From contig CAJYRE010000129.1 in the NCBI GenBank assembly GCA_913776675.1, positions 1 to 5,467 of the forward strand: a stretch of 5,467 nucleotides of DNA, given 5' to 3'. Of this stretch, positions 1 to 5,457 are shown in pieces. This stretch comes from Rhizobiaceae bacterium (GTDB lineage Bacteria; Pseudomonadota; Alphaproteobacteria; Rhizobiales; Rhizobiaceae). Numbering within the stretch: the stretch's first letter is position 1; each line of letters begins with the position of its first letter. The translations under genes and the position numbers were made by a program. The notes under the pieces are model-generated. The model made no database searches, was not told the origin of the DNA, and was given only the letters and a program-made list of their open reading frames with translations.

Positions 1-675
1 GGCGTGGCCATGGGCGATGCCCTGCAAACCCTGAAGCAAGTGGCAGCAGACACCCTGCCACCCGGCTATACGGTGGATTACGGCGGTCTGTCGCGGCAGA
101 TTCAGCAGGAATCCGGCGGCTTTGTCACCACCTTTGCATTCGCGCTGATCATCATCTTCCTGTCGCTGGCGGCGCTGTTCAACAGCTTCCGTGACCCCAT
201 CGTCATTCTAGTGTCGGTGCCGATGTCACTGGCCGGGGCCTTGATCTTCATCAGCCTTGGCCTTGGTGGAGCCAGCATCAACATCTACACACAGGTGGGT
301 CTGGTGACGCTGATGGGACTGGTCAGCAAGCACGGCATTCTGATGGTGGAAGTGGCCAATGAACACCGCAACGCGGGCAAATCCAAGCGGCAGGCCATTG
401 TGGAAGCAGCAGAAATCCGGCTGCGTCCTATTCTGATGACCACCGCCGCCATGGTGCTGGGCGTGATTCCGCTGATCACCGCAGCCGGTGCTGGCGCTGC
501 ATCGCGCTTCAACATGGGTCTGGTGATTGCCACGGGTCTGGCCATCGGCACGCTGTTCACGCTGTTCGTGGTGCCAGCCGCCTATGTGCTGATTGCCAAG
601 GCCTACACACCAGAAACCGATGAAAACGCTGAAGACGCGGCAACCCCAGCCACGCCCGCCAGCAGCGCCCATTGA
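1..675 (+). CDS. RND multidrug efflux permease, C-terminal fragment
   Basis: This is the 3' part of an inner-membrane RND (HAE-1/AcrB-type) proton-driven drug exporter, which normally works with a periplasmic adaptor and an outer-membrane channel. The frame is open from base 1, so the start lies outside the window; 224 residues of a protein normally about 1,000 long are visible. The fragment begins in the last periplasmic segment (PPGYTVDYGGLSRQ). Five hydrophobic segments follow, matching AcrB TM8 to TM12: TFAFALIIIFLSLAALF, VSVPMSLAGALIFISLGL, IYTQVGLVTLMGLVS, PILMTTAAMVLGVIPLI and MGLVIATGLAIGTLFTLFVV. The TM10 motif GLVSKHGILMVEVANE corresponds to AcrB GLSAKNAILIVEFAKD, and its Lys (codon 328-330) aligns with the proton-relay Lys940. 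The acidic, Ala/Thr/Pro-rich tail (about 25 residues) is an ordinary variable cytoplasmic end. Substrates cannot be inferred. The family call is secure; the subfamily is not. Confidence 0.95.
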   Translation, partial: GVAMGDALQTLKQVAADTLPPGYTVDYGGLSRQIQQESGGFVTTFAFALIIIFLSLAALFNSFRDPIVILVSVPMSLAGALIFISLGLGGASINIYTQVGLVTLMGLVSKHGILMVEVANEHRNAGKSKRQAIVEAAEIRLRPILMTTAAMVLGVIPLITAAGAGAASRFNMGLVIATGLAIGTLFTLFVVPAAYVLIAKAYTPETDENAEDAATPATPASSAH

Positions 676-691
676 GATATTTGCAAAAGCA

Positions 692-724
692 ATACCAAGA
701 GTCATTTTCAATGCCTCTTGGTAT
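692..724. repeat. 10-bp inverted repeat just downstream of the RND gene
   Basis: ATACCAAGAG (692-701) and CTCTTGGTAT (715-724) are perfect inverse complements around a 13-nt loop, starting 17 bases after the RND stop codon. The + strand sequence after the stem is AAAACA, so this is not a classical + strand intrinsic terminator. On the minus strand the stem is followed only by a short TTTT. It may act as an mRNA 3'-end stabiliser or a weak terminator, or belong to a small dispersed repeat. The hairpin is seen directly; its function is unknown. Confidence 0.55.
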
Positions 725-770
725 AAAACATCAGTGTAACACCGTAAAATACGGCATCAGCTCATCCCAT

Positions 771-806
771 AAAAAAGCCCGCCAAGTGAAAACTTGGCGG
801 GCTTTT
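771..806. terminator. Bidirectional rho-independent terminator
   Basis: The arms 773-787 (AAAAGCCCGCCAAGT) and 792-806 (ACTTGGCGGGCTTTT) pair perfectly over 15 bp around a GAAA tetraloop at 788-791. On the + strand the G/C-rich stem ends in TTTT; on the minus strand it ends in six T (complement of A771-776). It therefore can stop transcription from the RND gene on the left and from the yqiK operon on the right, which converge here. The uninterrupted stem, tetraloop and T-tracts make this a textbook structure. Confidence 0.93.
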
Positions 807-819
807 CTGTGATCCATCC

Positions 820-1115
820 CCACAGCACACGACGCTATCGCGTTTCACTGTTTCACGGAAACCAGAGTACACGACACTATCGTTTTCATCTGTCGCTTAC
901 CCCCCTCTGCCCTGCCGGGCATCTCCCCCTCAAGGGGGGAGATGAGCAAGATTGGCAACAGGCGCGTCATTTGACCCCGGAAGAGGTCGAAACGACAAGG
1001 TTTGGGTGGTTTGCGTGATGTCCGCATATCGATCTCCCCCGCTTTAAGGGGGAGATGGCTGGCAAGCCAGAGGGGGGTGAGCCACACAGAAAAACGTTCG
1101 CGTCGTGGACTGTGG
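820..1115. repeat. Compound intergenic palindromic repeat, two inverted copies plus a partial copy
   Basis: Unit A (about 863-943, +) and unit B (1032-1115, read on the minus strand) are diverged copies of one element of about 82 bp in opposite orientation. Both run: CAG-rich edge, CACGAC(A/G)C, CGTTTT, CTGT, CT(T/C)ACCCCCCTCTG, a GCC-rich segment, and an inner 9-bp hairpin ATCTCCCCC/GGGGGAGAT (921-929 with 935-943; 1032-1040 with 1048-1056). A third, partial copy of the unit's outer edge lies at 820-851. The 88-bp centre (944-1031) is not obviously duplicated. No transposase gene is present. The ACCCCCCTCTG / ATCTCCCCC...GGGGGAGAT theme resembles Rhizobiales intergenic mosaic repeats (RIME-like) from memory; the exact family is not assigned. 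On the minus strand it follows yqiK and could protect or end that transcript. Confidence 0.8.
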
Positions 1116-1209
1116 TTCCATCCCGCTTCAGGATACAAGCGTCTTGCCGTCTGACTTACCCCCGGCAAAACGTTTATGCCTTAGACTCTGCGGCCCAAAC
1201 GCCAGAAGA

Positions 1210-2961
1210 TCAGGGCTGTTTTGGTTTAGGCTCAGTTGACTTCAGCTCATTTGGTTTCAGCTCTGGCGCGACTGGTTTGGCGCTCGGCTTGGGGGCCGGA
1301 GCGGGTTTGCGTTCAAGGCCGGACAGCAGCGATGTGATGGCGTCGTTGTCGCCATCAAAGCCTGCTTCTTGCAAAATGCGGTCCAGAATGGGCTTGTTGG
1401 CCTGATAGGAGAGAAGCTGGCCAGCCAGCCCGTCGCCCAGACCAATGCCGCCTGTGCCACCACTGCCGCCATTGCCGCCGCGGCCCAGCATGCCGCCGGT
1501 ATCGAGAATCTTGATGTCCGAGATTTTTTCGATGGGTTTGACCGCTTCGGCCAGTGCTGTCGGGATAATACGGATACGCTCCTTGGTGATCTCGAATTCA
1601 ATGATGGCGGGGCTGAGCTTGTTGCGGGCATCGTTGAGCAGCGCCTCGCTCTCGGCCTGCGCCTTGCCGGTTTCGAGAATACCCTTTGCCTTGATAATGG
1701 CCGCATCGGCCTCGGCGGTGGCCAGCGTCTTGATCGCGTCCGCCTGATTGATGGCCGCTTGCCGCTCGGCATCAGCCGCCACTGTCACCGCCGTTGCCTC
1801 GGTTTCCGCGCGCTTGCGCGCATCAATCACGGCAATCTGTTTTTCACGCTCGGCAATTTCCACCGCTTTTGCGGTTTGCACCTTTTCTTCTGCCGAAATG
1901 GCCAGCGCACGGGCGGTTTCCGCATTGGTCTTGGCCTCGGATTCCTCGCGGCTCTTGTTGGCAACGGCGATGGCGCTTTCCTGCGCAATGATTTGCAGAT
2001 CGCGGCGCGCTTCCGTATCGCGCTGCTGCACAGCCTTCATGGCTTCAATATTGGCGGTTTCACGCGCCTGTTTCGCCGCCGCTTCGCGCTCGGCAATGGC
2101 CTGCTGCGAAGCAATGCGGGCTTCTTCCTCGGCACGCTGGGCGGCCTGTTCCTGCTGGGCGGTTTCGGCGCGGGTCGCGGCTGATTTGTTGGCAATGTCG
2201 CGTTCCTGGCTCAGCTCCGCCTCGCGCTTGGTGCGCTCAATGGTCAAGGATTGCTGACGTGCTTCCAGATCTTTTTGCGCAATGGCCACTTCCGTGTCGC
2301 GGACAATTTCGTTGCGCTCTTTTTTGCGCGCTTCCGTCACTCGCGTCAGAGCGGCCAGACCATGGGCATCGAAGAAATTGTTGGCGTTGAAATGTTTGAT
2401 GTCCGTTTGGTCCAGCCGGGTGAGCGAGACGGATTCCAGCTCAAGACCGTTGGATTGCAGATCGGCACCCACCGCTTCCTGCACGGCTTTGACAAAATCC
2501 ATGCGCTGTTCCTGCAACGCATCCAGACTCATGGTGGCCGCCACAGAGCGAAGGCCATCGACAAACTTGGCCTCAATCAGCAGGCGCAACTGCTCTCCAT
2601 CATTGGTGCGGTTGCCAAGGGTTTGGGCCGCCAGCGCAATGGACGAGGCATCCGGCTTGACGCGAACGTAAAACTCGGCCCCAATATCCACACGCATACG
2701 GTCCTTGGTGATCAGCGCATCGCCTTCACCACGGCGCACTTCCAGCCGCAGGGTTTTCAAATTGACCCGCGCAATGGAATGAAAAATCGGCAGAACGACG
2801 GAGCCGCCATCCAGCACCACTTTCTGACCGCCAAGGCCGGTGCGCACATAGGCCTCATCACGGCTGGAGCGGACATAAAGCGTGGCAATAACAAAGCCGA
2901 TGCCCACAATAAGAATGAGAACAACAGCAGCCGGTAAAATAAGATCATATAAGTCTGACAT
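1210..2961 (-). CDS. yqiK: Flotillin-family membrane scaffold protein YqiK
   Basis: This SPFH/flotillin protein is anchored in the inner membrane and oligomerises to organise membrane microdomains. The start is ATG at 2961, preceded by GGAG with a 6-nt spacer; this gives 583 residues, against about 553 for E. coli YqiK. An in-frame TTG at 2994, overlapping the yqiJ stop, would add 11 residues but lacks such a site. One N-terminal transmembrane helix (about 8-30) is followed by the SPFH/PHB domain (about 31-220). Stretches GLGGQKVV, ITKDRMRVD, AAQTLG, KFVD and GLELESVSLT match YqiK as I remember it. Residues about 210-470 form a long Ala/Glu/Gln/Lys coiled coil typical of flotillins. A Gly-rich linker (about nt 1430-1505) and a Pro/Lys-rich tail end the protein. 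It is the last gene of the operon, 29 bases after yqiJ. The flotillin call is very secure and the YqiK subtype is strong. Confidence 0.95.
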   Translation of the reverse strand: MSDLYDLILPAAVVLILIVGIGFVIATLYVRSSRDEAYVRTGLGGQKVVLDGGSVVLPIFHSIARVNLKTLRLEVRRGEGDALITKDRMRVDIGAEFYVRVKPDASSIALAAQTLGNRTNDGEQLRLLIEAKFVDGLRSVAATMSLDALQEQRMDFVKAVQEAVGADLQSNGLELESVSLTRLDQTDIKHFNANNFFDAHGLAALTRVTEARKKERNEIVRDTEVAIAQKDLEARQQSLTIERTKREAELSQERDIANKSAATRAETAQQEQAAQRAEEEARIASQQAIAEREAAAKQARETANIEAMKAVQQRDTEARRDLQIIAQESAIAVANKSREESEAKTNAETARALAISAEEKVQTAKAVEIAEREKQIAVIDARKRAETEATAVTVAADAERQAAINQADAIKTLATAEADAAIIKAKGILETGKAQAESEALLNDARNKLSPAIIEFEITKERIRIIPTALAEAVKPIEKISDIKILDTGGMLGRGGNGGSGGTGGIGLGDGLAGQLLSYQANKPILDRILQEAGFDGDNDAITSLLSGLERKPAPAPKPSAKPVAPELKPNELKSTEPKPKQP

Positions 2962-2967
2962 GGAAAG

Positions 2968-2971
2968 CTCC
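2968..2971 (-). promoter_or_regulatory. Ribosome binding site deciding the yqiK start
   Basis: The minus strand reads GGAG-CTTTCC-ATG, a Shine-Dalgarno core with a 6-nt spacer to the ATG at 2961. It favours this start over the upstream TTG at 2994. The protein also then begins a few residues before the transmembrane helix, as in E. coli YqiK. Confidence 0.7.
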
Positions 2972-2990
2972 GTGGAAGGCGCATAAGCGC

Positions 2991-3617
2991 TCAATCGTGG
3001 CCTGATACAGTAAGGTCTGAAGGGGCAGGAACGGCGAGAAATATGGTTTGGTCCCGATCAACCAGCAGCACGGTGCTGCCAACGCTGATCGAAGCCGTGT
3101 CATGCGCCGCGCGGGCGCGAAGCTGGTGCCAATTGCCGTGAATATCCTTGATCTTGACACGGCCGGGCAGCCCCTGATCCAGCGGACCAAGGGTGACTTC
3201 TGCGGTTCTGCCAATAAAATCATGGGCATCCACCACATAGGTTTCATCCTGCGGCACCAGACGCGCCACCACCCGGCTGGACAGCCGGATCAGCGGAAGG
3301 GCCGCAACCATGGCCAACACGGCGGCAACACTGGCAGGCAGCGGCATCCAGATCTTGTTTGCCACCACCTGAAGCGCAAAGCCGATGACGGAAAACAGGC
3401 CCAGCACCAGCATCAACAGGATCAGGATCGGCACACGGCCAACGTTCAGCCATGCCAAGGGCCCGGCAACGCTATCATGGCCCATATCGGGCTTGCTGAT
3501 ATGGGCGCTGAGGGAAAAGCCCAGCAGCATGGAGATGATTTCGATGCACGTCAGGCCAATCAACACCGCCGCCGCGATGGAGAATGGCGCACATTCGGGG
3601 GCAAACATCAGCGTCAT
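2991..3617 (-). CDS. yqiJ: YqiJ-family OB-fold (NfeD-like) inner-membrane protein
   Basis: This is the partner of the flotillin YqiK: a small integral membrane protein with a C-terminal soluble beta domain, 208 residues, about the length of E. coli YqiJ (209). Three hydrophobic segments are visible (about 12-36, 63-87 and 93-111), followed by a predicted OB-like/NfeD-type domain (about 128-197) containing FIGRTAEVTLG, GRVKIKD and GSTVLLVDRD. Family-typical features are an IE in the first helix (LIGLTCIEIISMLLG), LNVGRVPILILL before helix 2, and ARLVPQDE before the soluble domain. NfeD/YqiJ proteins are known to pair with flotillins and may affect their assembly. The gene starts 6 bases after the pspA stop, with no good Shine-Dalgarno sequence, so translation is probably coupled to pspA. 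An ATG three codons downstream is possible but no better supported. Confidence 0.92.
   Translation of the reverse strand: MTLMFAPECAPFSIAAAVLIGLTCIEIISMLLGFSLSAHISKPDMGHDSVAGPLAWLNVGRVPILILLMLVLGLFSVIGFALQVVANKIWMPLPASVAAVLAMVAALPLIRLSSRVVARLVPQDETYVVDAHDFIGRTAEVTLGPLDQGLPGRVKIKDIHGNWHQLRARAAHDTASISVGSTVLLVDRDQTIFLAVPAPSDLTVSGHD
3480..3506 (-). other. 9-bp perfect inverted repeat inside yqiJ
   Basis: GCCCATATC (3480-3488) and GATATGGGC (3498-3506) are perfect inverse complements around a 9-nt loop, in the codons after the first transmembrane helix of yqiJ. The hairpin would form in the operon mRNA. It could be chance, an mRNA-processing point or an attenuating structure; no T-tract follows. 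Confidence 0.4.
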
Positions 3618-3623
3618 GAGAGA

Positions 3624-4769
3624 TTACTGATCCGCTTTGAGGCGCGCAAGCCGCGTTTCAATGGCCCGTTCCCGATGCAGACGATCCAGCTCATCCAGCT
3701 CCAGTGCGCCGTCCGGATTGCCACCCGGCACACCCGTCACGCGCGATACCGTGGCAAAGGCATGCTGCGCATCGGCCTGTGGCCCGGCATGGGCCGCCGC
3801 ATGTGGCTTTGATGCAGCCGGTGATGCTGCGGCCATCTCGCTGCGCTTGCACTCTTCCAGCCGCGTTTGCGCCTCGCGGCGCGTAGCCAGCACCGCCTGA
3901 AGCGCCTTTTGGCCTTCTTCGATGTTCACCTCCACATCGGCCAGAGCCTTGTCGATGGCGGTCATCTGCGATTCCAGATCAATCTGGCGCGAAATTCCGG
4001 CCTTGGCGAGATCATCACGCTTGGCGGCAAGAGCAGTGCGGATCTTCTCATCCAGGGCCTGAATATCCTCGTGAACTTCCTTGCGGCGGCTGCGCAGACG
4101 AAACTCCGTTGCATGGGTTTTGCCAAGCTCTGCCCGCGCCTCGTCGGCGGCAGCATCGATGTCCCGAATGGCCTGCTCAATCACCGCAATTTTGTTGGCA
4201 CCCTCCGCCTTATCAATGGCTGCATTGGCCACGCCAGCAATAATCCGGCCCATGCGTGCAAGAATACTTTCATTGGTCATGATATTTTCCCTTGTTTGAG
4301 GAATCATCTGCCGAATACCAATATGAATTTCATAAGATCCGCCTTCGCGGGTCAGATAGGCCGGAAACACACTCTCCCATTGGGCGCGATAACCCAGCAC
4401 GGTGAAAGGAACAGACACCCGTCCGCGCACCGTGGCCAAGGTCAGATCAGCCGGTCCCTTGATGGCGAACAGCTTTTCATCCAGCGGCAGGCGCGTTGGC
4501 GCGGCACCTGGCTTGTTTGAAGCAAAATCACGCAACCCCAATGTGACAAGACGCGCAGGCAGATGGGTTTGTGTGCGAATGGTCTCATAGGCCAGCTCAT
4601 GCAACCGAACCAGATTGGCTCCCGCATTTTCATGCGATAGCGTTTCCAGCACGGCCATCATCCGGGTGTATTCACGCAAGGTCTCATCCAGCGCCTGCGT
4701 TGCGGCAGCGTCGGGATGAAGGCCATAACGCAACAGCGTTTGCCGCGGTGTTTGCTCTGATCTCACCAT
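3624..4769 (-). CDS. PspA/IM30-family protein with an N-terminal TnpB-like domain
   Basis: One uninterrupted 381-residue frame holds two different parts. Residues 164-381 (218 aa from ATG at 4280) are a PspA/IM30 protein, which is a peripheral membrane-stress protein forming coiled-coil oligomers on the inner membrane, and match the usual PspA length (about 222). They contain an amphipathic start (ILARMGRIIAGVANAAIDKA), the IEQAIRDIDAAADEARAELGK helix, a long charged coiled coil, an Ala/Pro/His-rich linker (PspA residues about 150-175) and a C-terminal helix. Residues 1-163 are not part of any PspA I know and resemble the N-terminal domain of IS605 OrfB/TnpB. A strong Shine-Dalgarno sequence before codon 164 means free PspA may be the main or a second product; a reader could equally annotate pspA as 3624-4280. 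This is the first gene of the operon with yqiJ and yqiK. The PspA part is secure. Whether the full fusion is translated is not. Confidence 0.85.
   Translation of the reverse strand: MVRSEQTPRQTLLRYGLHPDAAATQALDETLREYTRMMAVLETLSHENAGANLVRLHELAYETIRTQTHLPARLVTLGLRDFASNKPGAAPTRLPLDEKLFAIKGPADLTLATVRGRVSVPFTVLGYRAQWESVFPAYLTREGGSYEIHIGIRQMIPQTRENIMTNESILARMGRIIAGVANAAIDKAEGANKIAVIEQAIRDIDAAADEARAELGKTHATEFRLRSRRKEVHEDIQALDEKIRTALAAKRDDLAKAGISRQIDLESQMTAIDKALADVEVNIEEGQKALQAVLATRREAQTRLEECKRSEMAAASPAASKPHAAAHAGPQADAQHAFATVSRVTGVPGGNPDGALELDELDRLHRERAIETRLARLKADQ
4281..4769 (-). other. TnpB (IS605 OrfB) N-terminal-like domain without RuvC
   Basis: The first 163 codons of the PspA reading frame read like the WED/REC-type N-terminal region of TnpB, the RNA-guided nuclease of IS200/IS605 elements. 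Matching elements, in order, are: YGLHPDAAATQALDETLREY (the 'L-x-P-x-x-x-Q-x-x-x-L-x-x-T-L-x-x-Y' opening), LHELAYETIRTQTHLPARLV (the Lh-x-L-x-Y-x-x-iR-x-x-x-gLpaq helices), LPLDEKLFAIKG then LTLATVRGRVSVPF (the 'y-D-x-r-l ... v-S-l-x-T-l-x-G-R-v-x-v-P-f' strands), and AYLTREGGSYEIHIGI (the 'L-v-y-x-d-G-x-f-y-L-h-v' strand). The RuvC domain with its catalytic acidic residues and the zinc ribbon should follow, but PspA follows instead. The comparison is from memory of the family, not a search. The predicted role is RNA or nucleic-acid binding without cleavage, or a purely structural reuse. Confidence 0.6.
4288..4293 (-). promoter_or_regulatory. Internal Shine-Dalgarno before the PspA part
   Basis: The minus strand reads AAGGGA followed by 7 nt and ATG at 4280, where a canonical PspA N-terminus begins. 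It lies within the open frame of the upstream domain, so it can start a separate 218-residue PspA. The first ATG of the long frame (4769) has no comparable site. Confidence 0.65.
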
Positions 4770-4774
4770 GCCAC

Positions 4775-4804
4775 ATTATGTAAAGCACCGATTTGGTGCT
4801 TCAA
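4775..4804 (-). promoter_or_regulatory. Candidate sigma-70-type promoter of the pspA-yqiJ-yqiK operon
   Basis: On the minus strand TTGAAG (4799-4804) and CATAAT (4775-4780) are separated by 18 bases. The -10 box ends 5 bases before the ATG at 4769, so transcription would begin at or next to the start codon. That would give a leaderless message, consistent with the missing ribosome binding site there. I saw no sigma-54 (GG-N10-GC) promoter of the kind used by enterobacterial pspA. This is a by-eye motif only. Confidence 0.4.
4783..4801. promoter_or_regulatory. 19-bp palindrome in the promoter spacer, possible operator
   Basis: AAGCACC (4783-4789) and GGTGCTT (4795-4801) are perfect inverse complements with a 5-base centre. 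The palindrome sits between the candidate -35 and -10 boxes, where a bound dimeric repressor would block polymerase. The sequence differs from the TGAACGTTCA palindrome near marR, so the same regulator need not act at both. An alternative is a hairpin ending the marR transcript, but no T-tract follows. Confidence 0.4.
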
Positions 4805-4891
4805 GGGGGCTGGTGGTGATCATCACCGCAATTCGGTTGTTTTTTTCAGCCTATGATTTCAGCAGATCAAGCGGCCAAACCCGACGATCTC

Positions 4892-5404
4892 TCACTCATC
4901 GTCGTTTTCATCACCCGAGAGATGATTGCGGGTGGATTGTTTGACGTGCCCAACATGGGTGAGAAGACCCGTGAGAACGATGGGGTCCACATCGGCCATC
5001 ATATCCTTCAGCCAGTTTTCGTGGGCCTTGGCCATGTCTTCAAACAGGCTGCGTCCTTTGGGGGTCAGCCCCGCCACAATCACACGCCGGTCCTCGGGCA
5101 AGCGCTCGCGCGCAACCAGCCCCTCAATCTCCAATCGCTCCACCAATCCGGTGATATTGCCATTGGTGACCATGGCGCGTCTGGACAGCTCGCCCAGACG
5201 CAAGCCCTCTTTTTCCCGATAAAGCTGGGAGAGAACATCAAATTGCGGCAGCGTTGCACCGAATTCGCGGCGCAGGCGACGGCGAATTTCCTGCGAAATC
5301 AGCTTTGTGGTGGACAGAAGCCGCAGCCAAAGCCGCAGTTCAGGCTTTTTGCCGTCCTGCGTATCATGCACAACGGCTTCAAGATCAAATGCCAACACAT
5401 TCAT
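4892..5404 (-). CDS. MarR-family transcriptional regulator
   Basis: This is a dimeric winged-helix DNA-binding protein of 170 residues, slightly longer than the usual 140-160. Helical dimerisation segments flank a winged helix at about 69-113: GLRLGELSRRAMV, the recognition helix TNGNITGLVERLEIEGLV (80-97), and the wing RERLPEDRRVIVAGLTPKGR with the family's D-R-R motif (105-107). The C-terminus is acidic (SGDENDDE). MarR proteins usually repress a neighbouring or divergent gene and release DNA on binding a phenolic or other small ligand; the ligand cannot be predicted here. ATG at 5404 follows AAGGA by only one base. GTG at 5398 (codon 3) has a 7-nt spacer from AGGA and may be the real start. 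The gene lies 122 bases upstream of the PspA operon in the same direction, without an obvious terminator between them. Its target may be beyond the right edge. Confidence 0.93.
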   Translation of the reverse strand: MNVLAFDLEAVVHDTQDGKKPELRLWLRLLSTTKLISQEIRRRLRREFGATLPQFDVLSQLYREKEGLRLGELSRRAMVTNGNITGLVERLEIEGLVARERLPEDRRVIVAGLTPKGRSLFEDMAKAHENWLKDMMADVDPIVLTGLLTHVGHVKQSTRNHLSGDENDDE

Positions 5405-5457
5405 TTCCTTATCAGGACTGCATTCTGGATGAGCCTGCGGTCTTACTGGAAGATGAT

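Larger units (their letters stand above)
676..1209. other. Gene-free convergent intergenic region
   Basis: This 534-bp gap lies between the RND gene (+) and yqiK (-). It holds the inverted repeat, the bidirectional terminator and the compound repeat listed separately. The remaining stretch 1116-1209 shows only a weak TTGCCG/CGGCAA pairing (1144-1149 with 1163-1168) with no T-tract. The short open frames crossing the repeat are G/C-rich palindrome translations without a ribosome binding site, and I do not call them genes. No tRNA or recognisable ncRNA was seen. Confidence 0.75.

Noticed and set aside
794..1168. Short open frames on both strands through the repeat region
   Set aside because: They are translations of the palindromic repeat and terminator, with no ribosome binding site and no protein-like composition.
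1369..2257. Long open frames on the + strand opposite yqiK
   Set aside because: They lie antisense to the repetitive Ala/Glu/Gln coiled-coil coding region of a confidently identified flotillin. They lack ribosome binding sites and encode low-complexity Ser/Ala/Arg- or Gly/Leu-rich products.
3048..3812. 254-residue open frame on the + strand across yqiJ and the end of pspA
   Set aside because: The product is rich in His/Gln/Arg with no recognisable domain, and it spans two well-supported minus-strand genes and their junction. It is a shadow frame.
4281..4769. A complete IS200/IS605 transposon carrying tnpB
   Set aside because: No RuvC acidic residues, zinc ribbon, TnpA gene or subterminal end hairpins are present, and PspA follows directly in frame. 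At most it is a domesticated domain.
4813..4847. Terminator made of GGTGATCATCACC and the run of T at 4840-4846
   Set aside because: The stem is only about 5-7 bp and the T run lies more than 10 bases after it, on the + strand where no gene ends. On the minus strand, where marR ends, there is no T-tract.
4770..4891. Sigma-54/PspF-type promoter for pspA
   Set aside because: No GG-N10-GC pair at -24/-12 was found upstream of the operon on the minus strand, and no pspF gene is in the window.
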